Source: a bacterium (lineage in GTDB: Bacteria; Spirochaetota; UBA4802; UBA5550). From it: a DNA stretch of 7,083 nt. Positions 1-5,781 of this stretch are shown piece by piece; the first letter of the stretch is position 1, and the number at the start of each line of letters is the position of its first letter. The stretch lies in contig JAAENB010000453.1 in NCBI GenBank assembly GCA_024224995.1, positions 1 through 7,083 of the forward strand, read 5' to 3'. Both the position numbers and the translations under genes were made by a program. The notes beneath the pieces are model-generated. The model had not been told where the DNA came from. It saw nothing but the letters and a program-made list of their open reading frames with translations, and did no database searches.

Positions 1-84
1 CGGAACTCGCGTTGCTCAAACAGTCCTCACAACCCAAAGAGCCCATACTACTTCAAGGCCAGATGCAGCTCGCAATACTATTTT
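1..84. other. Window edge with no assignable gene
   Basis: No start codon, ribosome site or recognisable protein can be assigned here. One plus-strand frame (starting at base 3) stays open from the edge to a TGA at 90-92 and could be the tail of a gene, but 29 codons without a recognisable motif are not enough to call it. The stretch runs directly into the repeat cluster that begins at 85, so it may equally be decayed or repeat-derived sequence. Confidence 0.3.
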
Positions 85-124
85 GTTTCTGACGTATTTT
101 TTCCCCGCCGGGGCGGGGTCAGGT
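85..124. repeat. REP-like unit A (short hairpin copy)
   Basis: The unit is a left arm with CTGAC (89-93), a T-rich linker, a strong G+C hairpin and a right arm with GTCAG (118-122). In the hairpin CCCCGCC (103-109) pairs perfectly with GGCGGGG (112-118) across a two-base gap. The flanking motifs GTTTCTGAC and GGGTCAGGT are shared with unit B at 302-355, but the central stem is different, as if stems had been exchanged between common ends. Confidence 0.6.
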
Positions 125-159
125 GCTCTCAAGAAAATCTTTTTCAATAGGGCTGTTTT

Positions 160-208
160 CCGGGAAGAGAGACGTTGCATGCAACGTCTTTACGGGTTGG
201 TTTCCCGG
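160..208. repeat. Nested palindrome with perfect 20-base core
   Basis: The core at 170-189 is a perfect palindrome: AGACGTTGCA is followed directly by its complement TGCAACGTCT. It is enclosed by a second, separate pair of arms, CCGGGAA (160-166) and TTCCCGG (202-208). In single-stranded form this would give a stem on a stem. From memory, palindromes with this GACGTTGCATGCAACGTC core are highly repeated between genes in several unrelated bacterial groups; that recollection was not checked. Confidence 0.6.
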
Positions 209-301
209 AGATTTGTCCCGGGTCAACACCACCTCGCAGGGGTCGCACTCCTTGCCCGGAGCATCTTCGCTTCGCAAAAAACAGACCCCGGTATCGACAC
301 A

Positions 302-355
302 GTTTCTGACCTATTTTTCCCGGTGTCTGAGCGGAGCCGAAGACCCGGGTCAGGT
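302..355. repeat. REP-like unit B next to the flavoprotein stop codon
   Basis: The unit has CTGACC (306-311) pairing with GGTCAG (348-353), enclosing an imperfect inner pair, CCCGGTGTCT (319-328) with AGACCCGGG (341-349). The apex contains CTGAGCGGAGCCGAAG (327-342), similar to a short sequence I remember as a common intergenic repeat in many bacteria. Read on the minus strand, the structure begins two bases after the stop of the gene at 358-786, so it would fold at the very 3' end of that mRNA and could protect it or help stop transcription. There is no classical long U-run directly after the stem, so calling it a terminator would be speculative. Confidence 0.55.
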
Positions 356-357
356 CT

Positions 358-786
358 CTACCGGGCAGTCCAAATCTCCGGAGGGGCCGGATTTTTTGGT
401 AATGCATATTCAATATAATACGGCTTAACAATTACCACCGCGTAATTTGGATCTTCCGGACCGCTAAAAAGCGCCGCAAGCTCCTCATTCCAGAACGCGT
501 CTTTTTCTTCCTGCGTAGTTACCACCTCGGCCTTTCCCTGAATTTGCAAATAGGGATTCAAATCAGTTAAATTCATAACACCGCAATTTAAATGAACTTC
601 GGGATTATTTTTTATTTGCGATACTTTCCGCAATGGCATCATTGTTGAAAATCGAATGGTTAAATCAGGGGCTCCAACCGCCACAACATAGCGAACCCAG
701 GGTTTTCCATCTTCCGTAATTGTGGCGATCCCTGCCAGGTGGGGTTTTCCTATAACTTCAAAAATACGCTCTTCCAGGTTTTTCAT
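358..786 (-). CDS. Pyridoxamine 5'-phosphate oxidase-like FMN-binding protein
   Basis: The 142-residue product is a single split-barrel domain of the pyridoxamine 5'-phosphate oxidase-like superfamily, most like the small stress-linked (general stress protein 26-type) members rather than true PdxH. It should be a cytosolic homodimer binding FMN or a related cofactor; the substrate is unknown. Family features in order are the first strands with TEDGKPWVRYV (24-34), the cofactor-side segment RKVSQIKNNPEVHL (53-66), the strand YLQIQGKAEV (79-88), and a C-terminal FSGPEDPNY...VKPYYIEY segment ending in PPEIW (107-139). Length and ends look complete. The ATG is preceded by a strong ribosome site, AAAAGGAG (complement of 793-800), 6 bases upstream. 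The gene follows the WYL regulator gene in the same direction, with its own promoter and operator in the gap. Its stop codon lies directly against a repeat. Confidence 0.87.
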   Translation of the reverse strand: MKNLEERIFEVIGKPHLAGIATITEDGKPWVRYVVAVGAPDLTIRFSTMMPLRKVSQIKNNPEVHLNCGVMNLTDLNPYLQIQGKAEVVTTQEEKDAFWNEELAALFSGPEDPNYAVVIVKPYYIEYALPKNPAPPEIWTAR

Positions 787-792
787 ACTGAT

Positions 793-800
793 CTCCTTTT
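793..800 (-). promoter_or_regulatory. Ribosome binding site of the flavoprotein gene
   Basis: Read on the minus strand this is AAAAGGAG, close to the full anti-16S complement, 6 bases before the ATG at 786-784. It is among the clearest ribosome sites in the window and fixes the start. Confidence 0.8.
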
Positions 801-814
801 GTCTTTAATGTATA

Positions 815-843
815 TATCTAATATACAACACCAAATACGACAA
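815..843 (-). promoter_or_regulatory. Predicted sigma70 promoter of the flavoprotein gene
   Basis: On the minus strand TTGTCG (complement of 838-843) and TAGATA (complement of 815-820) are separated by 17 bases, which suits a -35/-10 pair. The predicted transcript would start near 808 and leave a leader of about 20 bases that includes the ribosome site. The -35 hexamer lies inside the inverted repeat at 836-855. This is a motif-level prediction only. Confidence 0.45.
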
Positions 844-855
844 CAGTATGTCGTA
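836..855. promoter_or_regulatory. Probable operator: perfect inverted repeat TACGACA-N6-TGTCGTA
   Basis: Perfect 7-base arms, TACGACA (836-842) and TGTCGTA (849-855), are separated by 6 bases. After one mismatch the symmetry continues with AA (833-834) and TT (857-858). Arm centres about 13 bases apart suit a dimeric HTH protein. The site overlaps the predicted -35 box of the flavoprotein gene and lies just after the WYL regulator gene, so the regulator encoded next door is the natural candidate to bind it. Overlap with -35 suggests repression, though WYL proteins can also activate. Confidence 0.6.
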
Positions 856-885
856 ATTAAAAACTAACCTGAAAAAAAATTCATT

Positions 886-1821
886 TTATTTTGATTGATA
901 TAAGGCCATAATTTCTCCGGTTTTTTCCAGAATCATCTCCTTAAGGACAGGGGGTTCCAAAATTTTGATTTTATTGCCAAAGCTCATGATCATTCCCAGC
1001 CAGTATTGCTCGTTTTTAGGCAGATTTATTTCCAATAAACAGGTCTTATTATCTAATTCCGTTATGGTGCCGCCCGAAAAATTAACTTCCATTGCCACTC
1101 GTATGTCCGCGTCAAATTTCAGTTTAAGACTAATTTCATGTTCTTCGGAATTTTCACCGTTTTGATTAAAAAATTCTTCCGGGTTAATCGATTTCCGCTT
1201 AAACGTTTTATTTAACAGTTTAATATTTCGTATTCGTGAAATAGAAAACAAGCGGTAATCCGACTTTTCTCTGCAATATGCCAGCAAGTACCATGAGTGC
1301 CATTTAAAGGCGATTGTTAACGGTTCCACCGTACGGTGCGAGTGCCGGTGATTTGATCCGGTGTAATCAAATTCCAATAATTTGCTATGCTCTATTCCCT
1401 CTTCTATGAACGAAAAATTCTCTTTCATGTTTTTAGATTCTTTAAACGCAGTAAAATCTATATATAGTTTATCAGCGATATCGTCTTCACTGTTTCTTGA
1501 AAAAAGAGATTTTATTTTTTCCAGCGTGGTAAATACTTTTTTATTATCATAGGCAGAGCACAAACCCTTGAGGGCGGTGATAATAAAGAAAAAATCATCG
1601 GGGTTTATTATCTGCTTGTCCAGAGTATAAGCGTCCATAATACTATATCCGCCCGATGCTCCCTGTGTCGCGTAGACCGGTATCCCTGCCATACATAATG
1701 AATCAATATCCCGCTGAATAGTCCGTACCGATACTTCAAAGAGTTCGGCCAGTTCACGGGCACTGGCCGACTTTCGATTTAGCAGATATATTAATATTCC
1801 AAGTAATCGATCAATTTTCAT
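886..1821 (-). CDS. YafY-type HTH-WYL transcriptional regulator
   Basis: The 311-residue product has the standard three-part layout of YafY-like regulators. A DeoR-type winged helix-turn-helix covers about 3-62, with the recognition helix near SVRTIQRDIDSL (31-42) and the wing GASGGYSI (54-61). A WYL domain covers about 135-205 and contains the signature around WYLLAYC (177-183) and the basic segment YRLFSISRI (189-197). A C-terminal WCX-like domain covers about 228-308. WYL domains sense small ligands or nucleic acid; here the ligand is unknown. Such proteins are often encoded beside the gene they control, and here the flavoprotein gene lies 99 bases downstream with an inverted repeat at its promoter. 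The ATG has an AAAGGAA ribosome site (complement of 1826-1832) at 4 bases. The gene diverges from the kinase gene at 1955. Confidence 0.92.
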   Translation of the reverse strand: MKIDRLLGILIYLLNRKSASARELAELFEVSVRTIQRDIDSLCMAGIPVYATQGASGGYSIMDAYTLDKQIINPDDFFFIITALKGLCSAYDNKKVFTTLEKIKSLFSRNSEDDIADKLYIDFTAFKESKNMKENFSFIEEGIEHSKLLEFDYTGSNHRHSHRTVEPLTIAFKWHSWYLLAYCREKSDYRLFSISRIRNIKLLNKTFKRKSINPEEFFNQNGENSEEHEISLKLKFDADIRVAMEVNFSGGTITELDNKTCLLEINLPKNEQYWLGMIMSFGNKIKILEPPVLKEMILEKTGEIMALYQSK

Positions 1822-1840
1822 TAGATTCCTTTTTCAATAC

Positions 1841-1870
1841 GTTTTAGCCCGATTGAATACAAAATGTCAA
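1841..1870 (-). promoter_or_regulatory. Predicted sigma70 promoter of the WYL regulator gene
   Basis: On the minus strand there is a consensus -35 box TTGACA (complement of 1865-1870) and a fair -10 box TAAAAC (complement of 1841-1846), spaced by 18 bases. Transcription would begin near 1834, giving a leader of roughly 12 bases with the ribosome site. An ATTGA/TCAAT pair (1852-1856, 1867-1871) overlaps the promoter but is too short to call an operator. The TACGACA operator motif is not present here, so autoregulation through that motif is not evident. Confidence 0.5.
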
Positions 1871-1954
1871 TAAGATTGCCGCTTTTTTATGAATCTTTTT
1901 TTATTTTTAATTTTTGTGGTTGATTTTTATCATCGGGTATATGATATACAGAAT

Positions 1955-2797
1955 ATGAAAAAGATATTTGAAGGAGACTCTGCCGAAGTATATGACTATG
2001 ACGAGAAGACAGTACTAAAATTATTCAAAAATGAAGGATATGGAAATTCGAGAGAATTCTGTGAATATGAATTTAATATTTTAAATTTGCTGTATCAAAA
2101 CCAGTTTCCGGTTCCGGCACCCTTTCGCCTGTTTAAACATAATAACAGGTTTGGTTTTTTAATGCAAAGAATAAACGGTGACTCCTTAAAAGATTTAATA
2201 GCGAATAATAACAGCGTAGATACCTACTCAAGCTTATTAGGAAATTATCACAAATTACTTCATTCAAAAATAATAGATAACAACAACATCCCTTTTATTA
2301 AAGACATTTTAATTCAGCATCTAAACAATTTAAAAACAGATTTTTTTGATATTAAAGACCAATTAATTTCAATATTTAATTCAATTAATACCACCACAGT
2401 ATTAACTCATGGAGATTTTGCGCCAAACAATATACTCCTGGAAAATGATACGGTATATATTATTGATTGGCCCGATTTGATGTATGGCGACAATTACGCG
2501 GATATTGCAAGAACGATATTATTTCTTACTGATGATTACAATCCTCATATTGGAAAATATTTTTTAAACAGCAATGAGAAAACAAAATTTATTAAGAATT
2601 ATATTCATGTATATTTTAAGGATGATAATAATTTCAATAGCAGCAAACTAACAAAATGGTTGGTTATTAACAGTGTGCTTGAGTATACGTATATGGAGAT
2701 TGAAACTCAACATACGGAATTTTCCAATAAAATGCATAACTTTGTATATAAATTTATGGAAAATAATGATATTGATTTTTTTGAACAATTATGTTGA
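1955..2797 (+). CDS. Aminoglycoside phosphotransferase (APH)-fold small-molecule kinase
   Basis: The product (280 residues from the chosen start) is a single APH/choline-kinase-fold domain, expected to be cytosolic and to transfer phosphate from ATP to a small hydroxylated substrate that cannot be named. Visible motifs are a glycine-rich loop EGDSAEVY (6-13), the nucleotide-binding lysine in VLKLFK (K22), the linker-side LMQRINGDSL (69-78), the catalytic loop THGDFAPNNIL (151-161, with D154 and N159), and the metal-binding aspartate in IIDW (D171). The C-terminal part is helical. An ATG in the same frame at 1889 would add 22 hydrophobic residues. It is rejected because the kinase fold starts at residue 2 of the shorter form, the extension comes from a T-rich tract, and neither start has a good ribosome site. 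The gene is strikingly A+T-rich. The lipoprotein gene follows after 23 bases, probably in the same transcript. Confidence 0.82.
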   Translation: MKKIFEGDSAEVYDYDEKTVLKLFKNEGYGNSREFCEYEFNILNLLYQNQFPVPAPFRLFKHNNRFGFLMQRINGDSLKDLIANNNSVDTYSSLLGNYHKLLHSKIIDNNNIPFIKDILIQHLNNLKTDFFDIKDQLISIFNSINTTTVLTHGDFAPNNILLENDTVYIIDWPDLMYGDNYADIARTILFLTDDYNPHIGKYFLNSNEKTKFIKNYIHVYFKDDNNFNSSKLTKWLVINSVLEYTYMEIETQHTEFSNKMHNFVYKFMENNDIDFFEQLC

Positions 2798-2820
2798 TAC
2801 AAAAAAAACAGGGGCGCGTA

Positions 2821-3822
2821 ATGAAAAGAAAACAATTAAGTACAATAACAGCAATGTGTTTAGCAATAGTATTTATCACTCTTAGCTGCTCAAACATTCC
2901 CAATCCACCCAAATTCCATTGCCAGGATTTGAATTCCAAAAACGGGAACATCATAACAATGGATTTGGCCCCAAAGAAAATATTCGGTTTTGGCCTCACC
3001 TACCCCGGCCACATTGAGGAAACCCAATGCAGCTACGACGCGAGTAAAACTCCGCCGGTGTTTAAAAAAAGTCCTGTCTCACTGAATCCAAATCATGATG
3101 CTGTTAATATTCCAACTCATTCTCAAATACTATCGGCAGTAGAAAGCCTTGAGCCGGGTGTTACCGCCAAACTGGAAAAAAAATATGGGAAAGAGAAGAT
3201 TCCGGCTATGGTAGATTATGAGGTTGAACTGGGTTTTGTTTTACTGGAAGATATTGAATGGGAGAAGCTTTCTAACGCCGGCTATATGCCCAAAATCGGC
3301 TTCTTCCTTGCAAATGATATTTCCGCCAGAAGCATCGCGGTTTTCGGCGAAGAGATGAAAAATAAATATGAGTATTGGGGGATATCAAAAAGCTTTAGGG
3401 GATTTCTTCCCCTTGGAAATAAAGTCTGGGTTCCGGAGAAGCTCAACACGAATACCACGTACTGCACTACGCTCACAACAAAGGTTAACGGGAAAATCAA
3501 GCAGAAGCAGGTCACGGAAAAGCAGATCTATACCGTTAAAAAAATGCTCGGGTTCATATATTCCACGCATAAAAATGATTTACCCGCATCGGGGGATATT
3601 GTTCTTACGGGAACTCCTGCCGGAGTGGCGCTGCAGGTTCCTGCCTGGAAAAAATGCCTGGCTAATTTTTTCGGTATTGGCCGGTTTTCACGGCTTGAAA
3701 AACTTATTAGCGCGGATAAAGATGAAAAGATGTTTTTGAAAGATGGGGACCGGGTGGAGGTTTCAGCGGGTGAACTTGGCACAATAACTGTTGTTATTAA
3801 ATCACAGGCGAGTCTTCCATAG
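2821..3822 (+). CDS. Exported fumarylacetoacetate hydrolase (FAH)-fold lipoprotein
   Basis: The 333-residue protein begins with a lipoprotein-type signal: basic MKRK, a hydrophobic core (10-21) and ITLSC with the candidate lipidated Cys23. The -3 Thr and -2 Leu make the lipobox loose. The rest is an FAH-family domain: PPVFKKSPVSL (78-88), metal-ligand pair E134/E136 in VDYEVELGFV, third ligand D166 in LANDISAR, lysine 190 in SKSFRGFLPLG, VNGKIKQKQ (222-230), and the hallmark GDIVLTGTPAGV (258-269). A segment of about 35 residues (271-305) separates this from the closing LKDGDRVEVSAGELGTI. With all acidic ligands kept, it may be a metal-dependent C-C hydrolase, decarboxylase or isomerase acting outside the cytoplasm; the substrate is unknown. 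The start at 2821 is chosen for the signal peptide and AGGGG (2810-2814) 6 bases upstream. Its 3' end overlaps the opposite gene by 21 bases. Confidence 0.88.
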   Translation: MKRKQLSTITAMCLAIVFITLSCSNIPNPPKFHCQDLNSKNGNIITMDLAPKKIFGFGLTYPGHIEETQCSYDASKTPPVFKKSPVSLNPNHDAVNIPTHSQILSAVESLEPGVTAKLEKKYGKEKIPAMVDYEVELGFVLLEDIEWEKLSNAGYMPKIGFFLANDISARSIAVFGEEMKNKYEYWGISKSFRGFLPLGNKVWVPEKLNTNTTYCTTLTTKVNGKIKQKQVTEKQIYTVKKMLGFIYSTHKNDLPASGDIVLTGTPAGVALQVPAWKKCLANFFGIGRFSRLEKLISADKDEKMFLKDGDRVEVSAGELGTITVVIKSQASLP

Positions 3823-4929
3823 CAGGCGGCCATTTTTTATTTTCACGCAATAGACATTACCGCCTGAATTAAAAATCACCGTATTCCCATGGATCACGGC
3901 AAAAGCCAGGGAGCCGCGTTTGGGTTCTATTGGGTCGCCTGTTGACGGGAACTGTTCCTGGTTTATTTGCCAGAGAATGGTTCCGTTAAAATCAACGCAC
4001 GTGAGATAAAAAAAATTTCTATCAGTCGTTTTAAAACTCACCATTATGGCTCGTTGTAATTCTTCGCTTATTTCCAGAAACATGCCCTGTAAAAAATTGT
4101 CCCCCTTCGGAATAACGCGTCTATTGGCATCACTTAATTGCTTTATACCGTTACTTGACCCGGTCAAACGCAATATGGTTTTGGAATAGCGGTTAGAAAC
4201 TTTTTTTTCAACCGCGTCATTGGACAGTTTATACGCGGTAAAATTAAGAGTCCCTACAAGAGAAGGCCGAATGTGGGCGTGGGGAATATTTTCTCTATTG
4301 AGGCTTCCATATGGCAGCAGCTTGTTTTCGAATGGTTTTAATACATAGTGTTTTCCGTTCTTCGCCTGGATATCAATAACCCGGTCATGAGTATTGTGGC
4401 GGGCTTTTTCAATCCCAACAGATAATTCTAGAAATTGTCCCGGCAGGGTTTCATTGCTCCACCTGGTTGTACTATCACCCTTTTGCAAATCCATGAGAAT
4501 AAATTTATGATCCAGTTTGTATAGATATAGATTGTTCTGATGATCGAGCAATTGAGCACCACTCCCCAGAATAATCCTGTTTTTTCGAAGTCCCGTTTCC
4601 GGATCTATTACATGAAGACGGACGCGCTCAACAAAATCATCATCATGGCCTCCAAAATAATGAAAATCGAGCAGACAAAGATACTTGCCCGAGAGGCTGG
4701 CTTTCCTGAAATCCCTGGCGTATCCATATCCAAGATATATGGGATTCAATATGCCCGGTACTGCGAATAGCGCGGGCAAGGCAAAGAATGCACCGCGAAG
4801 AATGCGGTCTTTGATTTTATTCCGGAGCCATGTGCGTTTGCCCAGAACAATTCCCGCAGGAATTGTAATAAAAACGCCAATGACCAGAATCCAGGCATTT
4901 AAAAATATGTAATCAAGAATAGCATTCAT
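3802..4929 (-). CDS. Two-helix membrane protein with beta-propeller-like soluble domain
   Basis: I do not firmly recognise this 375-residue protein. Two hydrophobic segments lie near the N-terminus (about 13-30 and 46-66), with a basic stretch KRTWLRNKIKDR between them that should be cytosolic by the positive-inside rule. That leaves residues from about 70 onward outside the membrane. The soluble part is rich in short strands and turns of the type LHVIDPETG (105-113) and HKFILMDLQKGD (141-152). It ends with two PQQ-like propeller motifs: FFYLTCVDFNGTILWQI (306-322) and GNTVIFNSGGNVYCVKIKNGRLLW (348-371). The layout recalls PA2928-family proteins, an uncertain match from memory. The ATG at 4929 has no clear ribosome site. 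The gene ends a run of four minus-strand genes, 48 bases after the MORN gene, and its 3' end overlaps the convergent lipoprotein gene. It could be a scaffold or sensor rather than an enzyme. Confidence 0.7.
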   Translation of the reverse strand: MNAILDYIFLNAWILVIGVFITIPAGIVLGKRTWLRNKIKDRILRGAFFALPALFAVPGILNPIYLGYGYARDFRKASLSGKYLCLLDFHYFGGHDDDFVERVRLHVIDPETGLRKNRIILGSGAQLLDHQNNLYLYKLDHKFILMDLQKGDSTTRWSNETLPGQFLELSVGIEKARHNTHDRVIDIQAKNGKHYVLKPFENKLLPYGSLNRENIPHAHIRPSLVGTLNFTAYKLSNDAVEKKVSNRYSKTILRLTGSSNGIKQLSDANRRVIPKGDNFLQGMFLEISEELQRAIMVSFKTTDRNFFYLTCVDFNGTILWQINQEQFPSTGDPIEPKRGSLAFAVIHGNTVIFNSGGNVYCVKIKNGRLLWKTRL

Positions 4930-4977
4930 AGGTATCTACTATAGCAAAATAAATAATTTTTGCAACCATTATTTACA

Positions 4978-5781
4978 CTAATCTTGATTTGTTAATTGAA
5001 CCTTTCCTATGAATTTTTTTTCTACCAGTAAACGGTTTTTGTACCAAATCTGAAAAGTCCATTCTCCCGGAACCATCTCATAAGGATATTTATTTGAAAA
5101 TGTCCAATATTGTTCCTCATGAGATATTGTGCAATTATTAAGTTTTTCAAGATAAAAGTTTTCCGAATGATATGCACTTGTTTCTCCGTTCTCATCGGTC
5201 AGTGGAGGATGAATCGTGACTGCTTTAAATCCGTCAACCATGTTTCCCTCAGGGAGATTATATATTATAAATGATAAATACATGATTGTACCGTCCAACA
5301 ATGGAATTTCATCGGTTTTTTTGGTTATCGTTATATTTTTCATATTCCAGTAAATTTCCTGCGAGGTCTTCCCGCCTTCCCGGGTAATGAAATCAACTTC
5401 TCCCTTTGCAATTCCATAAAGAAGAATTGCTGCTTTTATATCATCGTCTTTTTTTATTCTCAGCTTTTGGTAAATGCCATTTCCTTCAATATGGCCATTA
5501 TTAAATGTTCCCGTATACTTTAATCCATTGGAGTAAAACCATATTCCTTCTCCATGAGGTTTTCCTTTTTCCCATTCCCCTTCATATTTGCTGCCGTTAA
5601 AAAAATAATATGTTCCCCTGCCATGTTCTTTTCCGTCTTTACAGTTCCCTATATAGATGCTTCCACTGGCATATGACATTGTACTAAAACTGTTTTTACA
5701 GTCGCCATTAAGGCATTGAGCGTTCAGGTTTAACGGGAATATTGAGAATACGGTTATTAGCAAAATTATTATTTTTTTCAT
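4978..5781 (-). CDS. Secreted MORN-repeat protein with DUF3859-like C-terminal domain
   Basis: The 267-residue product starts with a signal peptide (MKK, hydrophobic 4-17) with a likely cleavage after LNA (21), so it should be periplasmic or outer-surface. A lead-in with CLNGDC (23-28) is followed by three clear MORN repeats: GSIYIGNCKDGKEHGRGTYY (40-59), GSKYEGEWEKGKPHGEGIWF (63-82) and GLKYTGTFNNGHIEGNGIY (86-104). Residues from about 120 resemble DUF3859, including a HPPL segment (191-194) and the terminal VPGEWTFQIWYKNRLLVEKKF (238-257). MORN repeats form beta-hairpin arrays that bind lipids or proteins; DUF3859 has no established activity known to me. The gene lies 27 bases after the kinase gene and 48 before the membrane protein gene. 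AAGG sits 7 bases before the ATG, within a tandemly repeated decamer. Two further cysteines (C47, C217) could form disulfides in the periplasm. Confidence 0.85.
   Translation of the reverse strand: MKKIIILLITVFSIFPLNLNAQCLNGDCKNSFSTMSYASGSIYIGNCKDGKEHGRGTYYFFNGSKYEGEWEKGKPHGEGIWFYSNGLKYTGTFNNGHIEGNGIYQKLRIKKDDDIKAAILLYGIAKGEVDFITREGGKTSQEIYWNMKNITITKKTDEIPLLDGTIMYLSFIIYNLPEGNMVDGFKAVTIHPPLTDENGETSAYHSENFYLEKLNNCTISHEEQYWTFSNKYPYEMVPGEWTFQIWYKNRLLVEKKFIGKVQLTNQD

Larger units (their letters stand above)
85..355. repeat. Composite REP-like / MITE-like palindromic repeat island
   Basis: This stretch of about 270 bases is built almost entirely of short inverted and direct repeats and is visibly more G+C-rich than the neighbouring genes. 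It starts with GTTTCTGAC and ends with GGGTCAGGT, so its outer ends are inverted copies (CTGAC at 89-93, GTCAG at 349-353). The left motif recurs at 302-317 and the right motif at 116-124, which gives two like-oriented units (85-124 and 302-355). CCCGGGTCA occurs at 217-225 and again at 344-352, and CCCGGAG at 204-210 and 255-261. Between the units lies a nested palindrome at 160-208. No transposase is encoded. The arrangement resembles non-autonomous REP elements mobilised in trans by Y1 (RAYT) transposases; that link is inferred. The reading frames that cross it have no protein-like content. Confidence 0.65.

Noticed and set aside
83..431. Three overlapping reading frames of about 100 codons on both strands
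   Set aside because: They run through the repeat island; their composition follows the palindromes, they lack ribosome sites and conserved motifs, and they conflict with each other.
1889..1954. Upstream ATG giving a hydrophobic 22-residue extension to the kinase at 1955, resembling a signal or membrane segment
   Set aside because: The residues come from a T-rich intergenic tract, there is no ribosome site, and the kinase glycine loop follows so soon after 1955 that the shorter start is natural.
3282..3833. Several reading frames of 60-120 codons inside the lipoprotein gene on both strands
   Set aside because: They are shadows of the well-supported FAH-fold coding frame and show no motifs or ribosome sites.
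4944..4963. Hairpin GCAAAA/TTTTGC between the MORN and membrane protein genes as a terminator
   Set aside because: The stem has only two G-C pairs and the loop is A/T-only; a stable terminator is unlikely and the gap is only 48 bases.
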